Positions 34,484 through 42,935 are shown, numbered from the stretch's first letter. The stretch is 64,000 nucleotides of DNA from an uncultured Clostridia bacterium (GCA_947625095.1 CANQMX010000001.1:124001-188000), one strand, 5' to 3'. Notes: a model not told the origin generated them from the letters alone. Numbers and translations: made by a program.

Positions 34484-34548
34484 CTTGCCCACCCCTCAAG
34501 GGGTGGGTGTCTCGCCGCGCGCGGCGAGACGGAAGGGGTGTACATACC
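34484..34548 (-). repeat. CACCCACCCC/ACACCCCTTCC element with swapped core
   Basis: The usual flanks are kept, but the GTCACC core is replaced by a perfect 22-base palindrome (34509-34530, arms GTCTCGCCGCG). Confidence 0.7.
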
Positions 34549-34555
34549 CCCCCAA

Positions 34556-34590
34556 CCAAAATCGCGGGGAGGCAAAACAGCCTCCCCGCG
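34556..34590 (-). terminator. terminator of tyrS-yigZ-ilvE
   Basis: CGCGGGGAGGC...GCCTCCCCGCG hairpin followed on the minus strand by ATTTTGG, about 55 bases after the ilvE stop. Confidence 0.65.
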
Positions 34591-34646
34591 CAAAAACGCA
34601 CAATGGCAAAAAATCGCAATAAGCGCGCAAAAACGCGCAAACGCTG

Positions 34647-35708
34647 TCAGTTTACGGCCTTTCTCCACCCGTGCGGATCGGGCAATTTTCCGTATTGGAT
34701 TCCCGTGATCGTATCGTACAGCATCCGCGTGATCTCCCCCATCTTTCCGCCGTTCACCGTGTAATCGACGTCCTTGTAGCGGATGAGGCCGACGGGCGAA
34801 ATGACGGCCGCCGTGCCCGTGCCAAACGCCTCGGAGAGCGCGCCGCTCTTGGCCGCCTCCGCGACCTCGTCGATGGAGATGCGCCGTTCCGCCACCGCAT
34901 AGCCCTTCTCGCGCAAAATTTGCAGGCAGCTCTTGCGGGTGATGCCGGGCAGAATCGAGCCGGTCAGGGCGGGGGTCACCACCTCGCCGCCGATCACGAA
35001 AAACATATTCATGCTGCCCACTTCCTCGACGTATTTTTTCTCGGCGGAATCCAGCCACAGCGCTTGGTCAAACCCCTTTTCCTCGGCGATCTCGCCCGCC
35101 TTGATGCTCGCGGCGTAGTTGCCGAGGCACTTCGCCTCGCCCGTGCCGCCGAGGGAGGAGCGGGAATAGAAGTCCTCCACGATGAGTTTGACGGGTTCAA
35201 GCCCGTGCGCGTAGTAACTGCCGACGGGCGAGAGGATGATGAAGAAGAGATATTCGGTGGAGGCGTGCACGCCGAGCGCCACCTTTGTCGCCACGATGGT
35301 GGGGCGGATGTAGAGCGCCGTCCCGGGCGCGGTGGGGATCCAATCCTTTTCCAACTTCAACAGCGCCTCCAAGCCCTCCTCGGCGACTTCCTCGGGGAAG
35401 CGCGGGATACACATACGGTCGGCGGAGCGGTTCATGCGCGCCCAATTTTCGTAGGGGCGGAACACCGCGATCGAGCCGTCGGGCTGGATAAACGCCTTCA
35501 TGCCCTCGAAGATGCCCTGCGCGTAGTGCAGAACGCTCGTCGCAAGGTCGAAGGGTTGGGGCACGTTGGGTTCTATCTTCGCGTCGTGCCAGCCCTTCCC
35601 CTTCGTGTACTTCATCGTGAACATATAGTCGGTAAAATACCTGCCGAAGCCGAGGGCTTCCCCCTCTTTCGGCTTCTCTTTGAGAACGTCCCGTTTGATG
35701 ATCTCCAT
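34647..35708 (-). CDS. ilvE: branched-chain amino acid aminotransferase
   Basis: 353 residues, class IV PLP aminotransferase fold. It interconverts branched-chain 2-oxo acids and valine, leucine or isoleucine with glutamate. The N-terminal YFTDYMFTMKY, FEGMKAF and RPYENWARMNRSADRM, the PLP Lys in GTGEAKCLGNYAAS near residue 200, and TRKSCLQILRE near 275 match bacterial BCATs. The ORF track begins six codons earlier; GGAGGAATAAC directly before the ATG at 35708 fixes the start, 2 bases after the yigZ stop. It is third gene of a tyrS-led operon. Confidence 0.92.
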   Translation of the reverse strand: MEIIKRDVLKEKPKEGEALGFGRYFTDYMFTMKYTKGKGWHDAKIEPNVPQPFDLATSVLHYAQGIFEGMKAFIQPDGSIAVFRPYENWARMNRSADRMCIPRFPEEVAEEGLEALLKLEKDWIPTAPGTALYIRPTIVATKVALGVHASTEYLFFIILSPVGSYYAHGLEPVKLIVEDFYSRSSLGGTGEAKCLGNYAASIKAGEIAEEKGFDQALWLDSAEKKYVEEVGSMNMFFVIGGEVVTPALTGSILPGITRKSCLQILREKGYAVAERRISIDEVAEAAKSGALSEAFGTGTAAVISPVGLIRYKDVDYTVNGGKMGEITRMLYDTITGIQYGKLPDPHGWRKAVN

Positions 35709-35709
35709 G

Positions 35710-36336
35710 TTATTCCTCCGCGGCAAACGGAAAATAGTACCGCCTGCCCAATGAAATTTGAATCTTTCCGTTGAAAAAATCCTGCGCCCGCGCCATGAAA
35801 TTTTCCGCCTCGCTCTCCTTGACGGCGACCACGAATTCCGCCCGCTCGGCGAAATTTTTGCGGAGGATCTCCCGTCCCTCCAAAAAGCGCATGGCGGCGT
35901 TCACGTCGGGGTAGTCGACGGAGAGCGCCATCTCCATGCACATCTCGAAGTCGCAAATCTTCGCTTCGGCAAGCGCCGCGGAGGCGCACCCCGCATAGGC
36001 GCGCGCAAGTCCCCCCGCGCCAAGTTTGATGCCGCCGAAGTAGCGCACGACGGCGACGAGCGTCTCTTTGAGTTCCTGCGCTTTGAGGACGCCCAAAATG
36101 GGCATCCCCGCCGTGCCCTGCGGTTCGCCCGCGTCGGAAAACCGCTGCAAATTTCCCGCTTTATCGGCGATAAACGCGTAGCAGACGTGGGTCGCAAGCG
36201 GATGCAGGGCGCAGATCTCCGCGAGTGCGGCGCGCGCCTCCTCCTCGCTTTCGACGTGCCTCGCGTAGCCGAGAAAGCGCGATCTTTCGATGACCTTCTC
36301 CGCGAACGCCTCGCCCGCAACGCTCCTGTATCCCAT
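35710..36336 (-). CDS. yigZ: YigZ/IMPACT family protein
   Basis: 208 residues, the normal length of the YigZ/UPF0029 family. The N-terminal IMPACT domain carries SRFLGYARHVESEEEARA, DAGEPQGTAGMPIL and VVRYFGGIKLGAGGL, all family hallmarks; the C-terminal 70 residues are the ferredoxin-like DUF1949 domain. In eukaryotes IMPACT acts on GCN2-dependent translation control; the bacterial role is unsettled. The start overlaps the tyrS stop by one base (TAATG), and the stop is 2 bases from ilvE, so it is translationally coupled. Confidence 0.9.
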   Translation of the reverse strand: MGYRSVAGEAFAEKVIERSRFLGYARHVESEEEARAALAEICALHPLATHVCYAFIADKAGNLQRFSDAGEPQGTAGMPILGVLKAQELKETLVAVVRYFGGIKLGAGGLARAYAGCASAALAEAKICDFEMCMEMALSVDYPDVNAAMRFLEGREILRKNFAERAEFVVAVKESEAENFMARAQDFFNGKIQISLGRRYYFPFAAEE

Positions 36337-37532
36337 TATTTGAGCACGATCCTGACGTGCACCTTCTTGCCCTTGTGCAGGATAAATTCTCCCGCGGGCA
36401 GCGGCATATTGAAGTCGGTCGCCTTCTCGTCGTTCACCGAAACGCCGCCCTGCTCGATGAGCCGCCGCGCCTCGCCGTTGCTCTTACACAGCCCCGCCGC
36501 GACGAGCGCCGCGACGAGATTGGGCGTGGAGGCGGGAATTTCCACGGCGGGCATTTCGCCCGCGCCGCCGAACGCCGCGCGCGCTTCCGACTGCGCCCTC
36601 TCCGCTTTTTCCGCCCCATGTACCATTTTCGTGAGTTCGAAGGCGAGTTTTTCCTTGGCGGCGTTCATGCGCTCGTCGCGGTAACGGCAGAGTTCGGCGA
36701 TTTCATCGAGCGGCAAAAACGTGAGCATCCGGAAACACGTTTCCACATCCTCGTCCGCCGTGTTGCGCCAATATTGGTAAAATTCGTAGGGGCTTGTCTT
36801 GTTCTCGTCCAGCCAAAGCGCGCCCTTCTGCGTCTTGCCCATCTTCTTGCCCTCGCTCGTCGTAAGCAGCGCGGTCGTCATGGCGAAGGCGGGCTTCCTC
36901 TCCTTTCTGCGGATGAGGTCTGCGCCCGCCAAAATGTTGCTCCACTGGTCGTCGCCGCCGAGCTCGAGCGAGCACCCGTACTTTTGGTGCAAAACGAGGA
37001 AATCGTACGCCTGCATGAGCATATAGTTGAATTCGAGGAAGGAAAGCCCCCGCTCCATTCTCGTCTTGAAGCACTCGGCGGTGAGCATCTTGTTCACCGA
37101 AAAATGCACGCCGATGTCGCGCAAAAAGTCGACATAGTTGAGATTTAACAGCCAATCGGCATTGTTGACGACGATGGCGGCGTTCTCGCCCTCGAAGCGC
37201 ACAAAGCGCGCCATCTGCTTTTTGAAGCACTCGACGTGATGGGCGATGGTCTCCTTCGTCAGCATCGCGCGCATATCCGTCCTGCCCGAGGGGTCGCCCA
37301 CCATCGCCGTGCCGCCGCCGATGAGCACGATGGGCTTGTGCCCCGCATCCTGCATCCACTTCATGATGACAAGTTGCATGAAGTGCCCGACGTGAAGGCT
37401 GTCCGCCGTCGGGTCGAACCCGATGTAGAAGGGCACGCTCTCGCGGGAGAGCATCTCCCTCAGTTCGTCCTCATACACCGTCTGCTTGATAAATCCCCGC
37501 TCCTTGAGGGTATCCAAAATGTTGCCGTTCAT
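36336..37532 (-). CDS. tyrS: tyrosyl-tRNA synthetase
   Basis: 398 residues, class Ic synthetase that charges tRNA-Tyr. The Rossmann domain begins [15 protein letters not shown], the normal TyrRS start. The HIGH variant is HVGH, tyrosine-binding residues lie in [14 protein letters not shown] and GGDDQWSNI, and the KMSKS variant is GKKMGKT. The C-terminal 60 residues form an S4-like domain ([15 protein letters not shown]). The ORF track extends 12 codons further up, but that would run into the promoter. No ribosome binding site exists: a perfect promoter ends 7 bases before this ATG, so the mRNA is probably leaderless. Confidence 0.94.
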   Translation of the reverse strand: MNGNILDTLKERGFIKQTVYEDELREMLSRESVPFYIGFDPTADSLHVGHFMQLVIMKWMQDAGHKPIVLIGGGTAMVGDPSGRTDMRAMLTKETIAHHVECFKKQMARFVRFEGENAAIVVNNADWLLNLNYVDFLRDIGVHFSVNKMLTAECFKTRMERGLSFLEFNYMLMQAYDFLVLHQKYGCSLELGGDDQWSNILAGADLIRRKERKPAFAMTTALLTTSEGKKMGKTQKGALWLDENKTSPYEFYQYWRNTADEDVETCFRMLTFLPLDEIAELCRYRDERMNAAKEKLAFELTKMVHGAEKAERAQSEARAAFGGAGEMPAVEIPASTPNLVAALVAAGLCKSNGEARRLIEQGGVSVNDEKATDFNMPLPAGEFILHKGKKVHVRIVLK

Positions 37533-37539
37533 AAAATTT

Positions 37540-37568
37540 ATTATAATTGCCGCGCGGGCGGATGTCAA
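37540..37568 (-). promoter_or_regulatory. consensus promoter of tyrS, leaderless configuration
   Basis: A perfect TTGACA, 17-base spacer and TATAAT on the minus strand, then 7 bases (AAATTTT) and the tyrS ATG. Transcription should begin at or next to the start codon. Confidence 0.8.
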
Positions 37569-37622
37569 ACGTTCGGCGCGGATATTTGAAAATTTGCCGC
37601 CGCTTTGCCTGCGTTCCGCGCG

Positions 37623-38192
37623 CTATTTTTTGAGAAATTCCTTGCCGCTTCCCCACGCCTTGCCCACTTTTTTGCCGAGGGAAAGGTAGTTGTGCCCCAT
37701 CTCGTCGAACACGAACACGTCGAGTTTTTCGGCGTCCACCCTGCCCTTTTCGTCGAGCACCTTCTCGTCGGCGAGAATGTTGACGATTTTCCCGAGCACG
37801 CGGAGGCCGTAGGGCTGCTGCTGCATTTCGACGACGGTGCATTCGAGGGTGACGGGGTATTCCGTGATGACGGGCGCATCGACCCGCTCGCTTCTTGCGG
37901 CGTGCAATCCCGAACGCGCGAATTTATCGGGCACGTCGTTGCCCGAGACGATTCCGAGATAATCGGACGCGGCGACGGTATCGACGCCCGGCATCCCCAA
38001 GGTGAACGCGCCGCGCGCTTTGAGGTTGGCGACCGTCTTGTGATCCTCGTCGAGGTTGAGCGCGACCATGTCCTCCGCGCAGATGCCACCCCACGCCATC
38101 ATCATCGCGTCCACGCTGCCGTCCTCGTTGTACGTGCCGATCATAAACGTCGGCATCGGGTAAAGATACGCCTTTACACCCAAACTTTTCAT
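37623..38192 (-). CDS. flavin reductase-like (FMN-binding split-barrel) protein
   Basis: 189 residues, the size of the flavin reductase-like/DIM6-NTAB family. The N-terminal YPMPTFMIGTYNEDGSVDAMMMAWGGIC is the typical FMN-binding start, followed by NLKARGAFTLGMPG and SGNDVPDKFARSGLH. These proteins bind FMN and reduce free flavins or other small molecules; the substrate here is unknown. GGGAGG lies 8-10 bases before the ATG, and a near-consensus promoter sits upstream. It is a monocistronic gene next to a very long palindrome. Confidence 0.8.
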   Translation of the reverse strand: MKSLGVKAYLYPMPTFMIGTYNEDGSVDAMMMAWGGICAEDMVALNLDEDHKTVANLKARGAFTLGMPGVDTVAASDYLGIVSGNDVPDKFARSGLHAARSERVDAPVITEYPVTLECTVVEMQQQPYGLRVLGKIVNILADEKVLDEKGRVDAEKLDVFVFDEMGHNYLSLGKKVGKAWGSGKEFLKK

Positions 38193-38224
38193 GCTGTTTT
38201 CCTCCCGAAAATTTTTTTGTTTTT

Positions 38225-38253
38225 ATTGTACCCGAGGCGCGGAAAATTGTCAA
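38225..38253 (-). promoter_or_regulatory. promoter of the flavin reductase-like gene
   Basis: TTGACA, 17 bases, TACAAT on the minus strand, followed by a 32-base leader with a good ribosome binding site. Confidence 0.75.
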
Positions 38254-38276
38254 GCGCCCAATATTGATTTTCCATT

Positions 38277-38405
38277 TTATCCCCCGCCCGCGCGCGCAGT
38301 TCTCCCCCTTTGGGGGAGAACTGCGCGCGCGGGCGGGGGATAATTTTTTTCGCGCCGCCCCGCTTTTTGGTCTGTTCCGCTGATTTTTTTCTCGCTTTTT
38401 TTCAT
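38277..38405 (-). CDS. possible 42-residue Lys/Arg-rich peptide whose 3' half is a palindrome
   Basis: Not in the ORF track. On the minus strand GCGGAGGG lies about 9 bases before an ATG that opens MKKSEKKISGTDQKAG and runs 42 codons to TAA. An extended -10 (TGA-TACAAT, 38436-38441) lies 30 bases upstream. The second half of the reading frame and its stop are supplied by the 31-bp perfect palindrome at 38278-38342, giving a PPPARAV...RTARAGGG tail. Either this is a real short basic peptide, or the start of a gene cut short when the palindrome arrived. No family recognised. Confidence 0.3.
   Translation of the reverse strand: MKKSEKKISGTDQKAGRREKNYPPPARAVLPQRGRTARAGGG
38278..38342. repeat. 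31-bp perfect palindrome with 3-base loop
   Basis: Arms 38278-38308 and 38312-38342 match perfectly across TTT, with TATCCCCC ends as at 575-613. On the plus strand it is followed by ATTTTTTT, so it would act as a very strong intrinsic terminator. Confidence 0.9.
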
Positions 38406-38531
38406 GATTTTTTCCCTCCGCTCTTTCACACTTTTATTGTATCATGCGCACAAATTTTTGGGCGGGATGTATGACAGGTTTTTTGGAAAAATTTTTGGGG
38501 AGGGGGATAATACGGACTGCGTTTGAGGGAA

Positions 38532-38570
38532 GATACACTCGTTTGCGCAGAGCGCAAACTCGGTATGAGG
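38532..38570 (+). repeat. hairpin-core element, core GTTTGCGC
   Basis: GATACACTC + GTTTGCGC-aga-GCGCAAAC + TCGGTATGAGG. Confidence 0.8.
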
Positions 38571-38974
38571 AAGTGGGGGCGGTATGTACACCCCTTTCGG
38601 CGCGCAAAGGCGCGCCACCTTCCCCTCAAGGGGAAGGCAAGAAAAAAGCCCCTGCGGGGGGGGATAGAATGGAGGACTGCGTTTGAGGGAAGATACACTA
38701 CTTCGTCGCTGCGCTCCTACTGCGCCTACGGCTTGTGCCGCGCTTAGTAGAGAAGAGGTATTCCAAAAAAGATTTGCGCAGCAAAGATTTTTTGGAAAGA
38801 GGAGGCTGGGCGGAGCGCGGTTGCCCTTTGCACCGTTGTACGAGACCTCAAAGGGCTACTCCCCCCACCCTGCCCTCCCCCCTCAAAGAGGGTGGAGGTA
38901 ACATAAGGGGCAAAGGGCTTAAAGCGAAGTTTGCGCCGACGAGCGCGCGGGGCGGCTACGGTCGGTATGAGGGA

Positions 38975-39026
38975 ACACCCCTTCCGTCACCTGCGGTGAC
39001 ACCCACCCCTCCAAGGGGTGGACAAG
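38975..39026 (+). repeat. ACACCCCTTCC/CACCCACCCC element, core GTCACC-tgc-GGTGAC
   Basis: A perfect 6-bp core with a 3-base loop (38986-39000), then CACCCACCCCTCCAAGGGGTGG. Confidence 0.7.
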
Positions 39027-39216
39027 AGTTGCCCCACCCCCTGCCCCCATTGCGGAGAAAGGCAAAAATGAGGTAGAAATGTCTCCACTTCGGTCGACAT
39101 GACAGTTTATGGGGGGCGGGCAACCCCCTATCGCCCCTGAGGGGCTTCCCCTTAAGGGGAAGGCAAGAAAAAAGCCCCTGAGAGGGGGATAGAATGGAGG
39201 ACTGCGTTTGAGGGAA

Positions 39217-39255
39217 GATACACTCGTTTGCGCAGAGCGCAAACTCGGTATGAGG
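39217..39255 (+). repeat. hairpin-core element, core GTTTGCGC (copy)
   Basis: Identical in flanks and core to 38532-38570. Confidence 0.8.
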
Positions 39256-39443
39256 AAGTAAGGATATGAGGATACCTCCCCACCACCGCCTACGGCGGAG
39301 CCTCCCCTCCAAGGGAGGGTAGGCCTTGGGGACGGGCGGCAGGTGAGTGTATGAGGAAGTAGGGCGGTATGTACACCCCTTTCGGCGCGCAAAGGCGCGC
39401 CACCTTCCCCTCAAGGGGAAGGCGAGAAAAAAGCCCATGAGGG

Positions 39444-39473
39444 GCAAAAAAATTCCCCCGAGAGGGGGGGAAT
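39444..39473 (-). terminator. terminator of asnS
   Basis: ATTCCCCC-N6-GGGGGAAT followed by TTTTTT on the minus strand, 10 bases after the stop codon. Confidence 0.8.
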
Positions 39474-39482
39474 CCGTAAAAA

Positions 39483-40856
39483 TTACATGATGTTTTTGAC
39501 GCTGCGGGGGAAGAGGGTGACATCGCGGATGTTCTCCATGCCCGTGACGTACATGACGAACCGCTCGAAGCCAAGACCGAACCCGCCGTGCGGCACGCTG
39601 CCGAATTTGCGCAGGTCAAGATATTGCTTGTAAGCCGACTTATCCATCTTCCGCGCGTCCATCGCCGCCACGAGTTTTTCGTAGTCCGCCTCCCTCTCGC
39701 TGCCGCCGATGATCTCGCCGATGCCGGGAACGAGCAAGTCCGTCGCCGCGACCGTCTTTCCGTCCGCATTCTGCTTCATGTAGAAAGATTTGATCTCCTT
39801 GGGGTAGTCGGTGACGAACACGGGGCGGCCGAATACCTTTTCCGTGAGGTATTTTTCGTGCTCCGATTGCAGGTCGCTCCCCCAATGCACGGGGAATTCG
39901 AACTGCGAATTTTTCTCCTCCAAAATCTTGATCGCCTCGGTGTAGGTGCACACGGCGAAGTCGGAATTTGCGACGTGCGTGAGTTTTTCGAGCAGCCCCT
40001 TTTCCACAAAACTATCGAAAAATTTGAGCTCCTCGGGGCACTCCGCCATGACCGCCTTGATGAGATATTTCAGAAGATCCTCGGCGAGTTCGATGACGTC
40101 GGGAAGTTCGGCAAACGCCACTTCGGGTTCTATATGCCAAAATTCGGCGAGGTGGCGCGTGGTGTTGGAATTTTCCGCGCGGAAGGAAGGCCCGAAAGTG
40201 TAAATTTTGCCGAGCGCCATTGCCGCGACTTCGCCCTCTAACTGTCCCGAGACGGAAAGGCCCGCCTTCACCCCGAAAAAGTCGCTCTTGTAGTACTCCT
40301 CCTCGCTCTTTGCGCTGTCGTTCCAAGGCCGCGTGGTGACACGGAACATCTCGCCCGCGCCCTCGCAGTCGCTCGCCGTGATGAGCGGCGTGTTGACGTA
40401 ATAAAACCCGTGCGCGTGGAAATAGCGGTGGATGGCCTGCGCCGCCACGGAGCGGACGCGGAACACAGCCTGAAAGGTGTTGGTGCGCAGGCGCAAGTGC
40501 GGAATGGTGCGCAAAAATTCGAGCGTGGTGCGCTTCTTCTGGATGGGGAACTCCGCGGGGCACTTGCCGAGAAGTTGAATGGTTTGGGCGTTGATCTCGT
40601 TCCCCTCTCCCTTGTACGCCTGTGCGAGCGTGCCGCGAACTGCGACCGCCGCGCCCGTTGCCGTGCAGGCGGACTCGACTGTGAGATTGGCCTTATCGAT
40701 GACGACCTGCAATTTGCGGAAGGAAGAGCCATCGGAAAGTTCCAAAAAGGCGACGTTTGCGCTATCGCGGAAGGTGCGCACCCAGCCGCACACGACGACC
40801 GTTTGCCCGCGCAGTTCCGCCTTGGAAATGGCTTCGGAAATATCGAGATGTTTCAT
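39483..40856 (-). CDS. asnS: asparaginyl-tRNA synthetase
   Basis: 457 residues, class IIb synthetase. The N-terminal OB-fold (VVVCGWVRTFRDSANVAFLELSDGS) binds the anticodon; the catalytic core has motif 2 FRAENSNTTRHLAEFWHIE and motif 3 GFGLGFERFVMY. The AsnRS-type residues around EPEVAF distinguish it from AspRS. The ORF track starts 18 codons upstream; TAGGAG lies 9 bases before the ATG at 40856. Its long upstream region contains no T-box motif, only a GC-rich inverted repeat and a possible structured region. Confidence 0.94.
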   Translation of the reverse strand: MKHLDISEAISKAELRGQTVVVCGWVRTFRDSANVAFLELSDGSSFRKLQVVIDKANLTVESACTATGAAVAVRGTLAQAYKGEGNEINAQTIQLLGKCPAEFPIQKKRTTLEFLRTIPHLRLRTNTFQAVFRVRSVAAQAIHRYFHAHGFYYVNTPLITASDCEGAGEMFRVTTRPWNDSAKSEEEYYKSDFFGVKAGLSVSGQLEGEVAAMALGKIYTFGPSFRAENSNTTRHLAEFWHIEPEVAFAELPDVIELAEDLLKYLIKAVMAECPEELKFFDSFVEKGLLEKLTHVANSDFAVCTYTEAIKILEEKNSQFEFPVHWGSDLQSEHEKYLTEKVFGRPVFVTDYPKEIKSFYMKQNADGKTVAATDLLVPGIGEIIGGSEREADYEKLVAAMDARKMDKSAYKQYLDLRKFGSVPHGGFGLGFERFVMYVTGMENIRDVTLFPRSVKNIM

Positions 40857-41396
40857 ATGTTTTACTCCTAAAATCGACAGCGTTTGTTGGGTTTTGGTTG
40901 AACCCCCCACCCTACCCTACCCCCTTGAAAGGGGGGGGCAAGTTAGGGTTTGAGGGTTTTAAGGGTTTTGGGTTGGGCGGGAGATAGACAAGTACAACTT
41001 TCGACGGGTCGCTTGCTCCTCGCGCGCTCCCGCTTGCGGCCCTCCGCATTGTGTGAGGCTTCAAAGGACGAAACCTCACGCAACGTGGAGGCTATTCCGC
41101 TCCGCGGGTGGGGTGCTGCAAGAAATGGCGATGATGATTTCATTCTACCGTGAGTAGAGATAGATTGTGATGCATCTCTACCGCGACGCCGAGCTACTGC
41201 ACGGCGGCGCTCTGCGCGGAGCAAAACCACGCTTTTGCGGCAGCGCACCCAATTTGCCGCATACTTGCGGCTTAATGTCGGGGTAAGCGACCGCGACGAA
41301 ACCTCAATATCCCATACAAGTTACATTCCTCGTTCAATTTGTTTTTGAGCATACGCCCGCAAAGGGCGGAGACGAAAAAAGAAATTGAACGAAACT
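40857..41396. other. 540-bp gene-free region between proS and asnS with strong hairpins
   Basis: No gene-like ORF. Near asnS is a CCCCCTTTCAAGGGGG inverted repeat. Further up is a dense set of inverted repeats: CCTCCGCATTGTGTGAGG (41041-41058) against CCTCACGCAACGTGGAGG (41074-41091), and GTAGAGAT (41154-41161) against ATCTCTAC (41174-41181). It could be a structured leader of asnS or a separate RNA gene; I recognise no known RNA family. The only ORF-track entries (40943-41248 minus, 40950-41153 plus) look like shadows. Confidence 0.5.
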
Positions 41397-42827
41397 TTAG
41401 TAGGCTCTCGCAAAAAAGACGGTGTGGGTGGCGGGCTTGCCGCAGCAGATGCACACCTTTTCGGTGTGGTGCTCGTCGATGACGCGGGCGGTCGCCTGCG
41501 CGAATTCCTTGACTCTGTCCTCGCAGGCGCGCTCGCCGCACCAGCCCGCACGCACAAAGTTTCCGCCCTCTACGCCCTGCAACAGTTCGTCCAGCGAGGC
41601 CGCCGTGACGGTGCGCGACTGCATACGGCTCTGCGCACGCGCAAACAGGCTCTTTTTTATCAAATCGAGCAGCGTTTGCACTGTTTTGACCGCATCCGCC
41701 CTCGCGTACTCCGCCTTTTCCGTCTCGTCGCGGCGGACGGCCACGAACTTTCCCGCCTCGATATCGCGAGGTCCGAGTTCGACGCGCAGCGGTACGCCCT
41801 TCATCTCCCACTCGTTGAATTTCCAGCCGGGGGAGTTGTCGGTATCGTCGACCTTGGCGCGGACGCCCGCCTTTTGCAGTTCTTCCTTTAAGGCGTTCGC
41901 CGCTTCCAGCACGCCCTCCTTCTTCATGGCGATGGGCACGATGACAACCTGCACGGGTGCGACGGGCGGCGGCAGGATGAGGCCGCGGCTATCGCCGTGC
42001 GTCATGATGATCGCCCCGATGAGGCGGGTGGAGACGCCGTAACTCATGGTGTAGCCGTATTCGAGCGCGCCGTCCTTGCCCGTATACTGAATGTTGAACG
42101 CCTTGGCGAAGTTCTGACCCATGTAGTGCGTCGTGCCCGACTGCAAACTCTTGCCGTCGTGCATCATCGCCTCCATGCCGTAGGTCGCAACTGCGCCCGC
42201 GAACTTCTCCTTTTCCGTCTTTCTGCCCGTCAAAACGGGCATACAGAGCACGTTTTCGGCAAAATCACGGTAGAGCGCGAGCATACGGAGGGTCTCCTCC
42301 TCCGCCTCCTCGCCCGTCGCGTACACCGAGTGCCCCTCCTGCCACAAAAATTCGCTGGTGCGGAGGAAGGGACGCGTGGTCTTTTCCCAGCGCATGACGT
42401 TGCACCACTGGTTGAGGCGGAGCGGCAGGTCGCGCCAGCTCTCCACCCACTTGCCCATCATGTGCCCGATGATCGTCTCCGACGTGGGACGCACGACGAG
42501 AGGTTCTTCGAGTTTCCCACCGCCCGCGTGCGTGACGACGGCGACCTCGGGCGCGAAGCCTTCGACGTGCTCCGCCTCCTTCGTCATGAAGCTCATGGGA
42601 ATGAGAAGGGGGAAATAGGCGTTTTCCACGCCCGCGGCCTTGAAACGGGCGTCCATCTCGCGTTGGATATTCTCCCAAACGGCATAGCCGTAGGGGCGGA
42701 TGACCATCGTCCCCTTGACAGGCCCGTAGTCCACCAGCTTGGTTTTGAGCACGACATCGGTATACCACTGCGGGAAATCCCGCTCGATGTCCGCGATTTG
42801 CGATACGAATTGATTTTCCTTGCCCAT
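41397..42827 (-). CDS. proS: prolyl-tRNA synthetase, eukaryote/archaea-like type
   Basis: 476 residues, short ProRS without the YbaK-like insertion that marks the common bacterial type. It starts with FVSQIADIERDFPQWYTDVV, has motif 2 RWEKTTRPFLRTSEFLWQEGH, then THYMGQNFAKAF, an anticodon-binding domain from about 285 (PVQVVIVPI) and a C-terminal zinc-binding-like domain (WCGERACED...CICCGKPA) ending in Tyr, as is typical of ProRS type 3. The ORF track starts 11 codons upstream; GGAG lies 7 bases before the ATG at 42827. The promoter carries a 12-bp dyad over its -10, suggesting repression. Confidence 0.93.
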   Translation of the reverse strand: MGKENQFVSQIADIERDFPQWYTDVVLKTKLVDYGPVKGTMVIRPYGYAVWENIQREMDARFKAAGVENAYFPLLIPMSFMTKEAEHVEGFAPEVAVVTHAGGGKLEEPLVVRPTSETIIGHMMGKWVESWRDLPLRLNQWCNVMRWEKTTRPFLRTSEFLWQEGHSVYATGEEAEEETLRMLALYRDFAENVLCMPVLTGRKTEKEKFAGAVATYGMEAMMHDGKSLQSGTTHYMGQNFAKAFNIQYTGKDGALEYGYTMSYGVSTRLIGAIIMTHGDSRGLILPPPVAPVQVVIVPIAMKKEGVLEAANALKEELQKAGVRAKVDDTDNSPGWKFNEWEMKGVPLRVELGPRDIEAGKFVAVRRDETEKAEYARADAVKTVQTLLDLIKKSLFARAQSRMQSRTVTAASLDELLQGVEGGNFVRAGWCGERACEDRVKEFAQATARVIDEHHTEKVCICCGKPATHTVFFARAY

Positions 42828-42845
42828 AGTTTGCTCCGTTAGACC

Positions 42846-42874
42846 AAAGATATGGTACATTATACCATATCTTT
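42846..42874 (-). promoter_or_regulatory. operator-like 12-bp perfect dyad at the proS promoter
   Basis: AAAGATATGGTA, 5 bases, TACCATATCTTT. The -10 hexamer lies in the centre of the dyad, so a bound protein would block transcription. It is too close to the -10 to be a terminator. Confidence 0.65.
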
Positions 42875-42888
42875 TTGGTTTCGTCCAA
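42859..42888 (-). promoter_or_regulatory. promoter of proS
   Basis: TTGGAC, 18 bases, TATAAT on the minus strand, with a leader of about 25 bases. Confidence 0.65.
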
Positions 42889-42935
42889 TCATTGGGGCGG
42901 GTTTTGAAAATTTTTTGATGGGGGCATTGGAGGGC

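Larger units (their letters stand above)
33860..34646. repeat. mosaic of interspersed palindromic repeats (no gene)
   Basis: About 790 bases between divergent and convergent units. It holds inverted copies of the modules seen at 405-1159: CATGTCGAGCG...GAGACAT (33936), CTACTTC...GTGCCGC modules (about 33999 and 34100), CTCATACCGAGGCGTAG copies (about 33978 and 34066), the hairpin-core elements at 34199 and 34405, the CACCCACCCC module at 34484 and the CCTCCCCACC module at about 34327. ORFs such as 34183-34764 read only repeats. Confidence 0.75.
38480..39440. repeat. mosaic of interspersed palindromic repeats (no gene)
   Basis: About 960 bases between the flavin reductase region and asnS, built from recurring modules: hairpin-core elements (38532, 39217), CTACTTCGTCGC...GTGCCGCGCTTAGTAGA (38695), ACACCCCTTCC/CACCCACCCC (38975), GTACACCCCTTTCGGCGCG...GCGCGCC (38586 and 39371), CCTCCCCACCACC (39272) and AAGGGGAAGGC-AAGAAAAAAGCCC units. 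No gene-like reading frame independent of these is seen. Confidence 0.8.

Noticed and set aside
34183-34764. 193-residue plus-strand ORF in the 34-kb mosaic
   Set aside because: Pro/Arg-rich translation of palindromic repeats running into the antisense of ilvE; no start signals.
40857-41396. T-box leader before asnS
   Set aside because: No GGGTGG-type T-box sequence and no terminator with a T-run in the right place.
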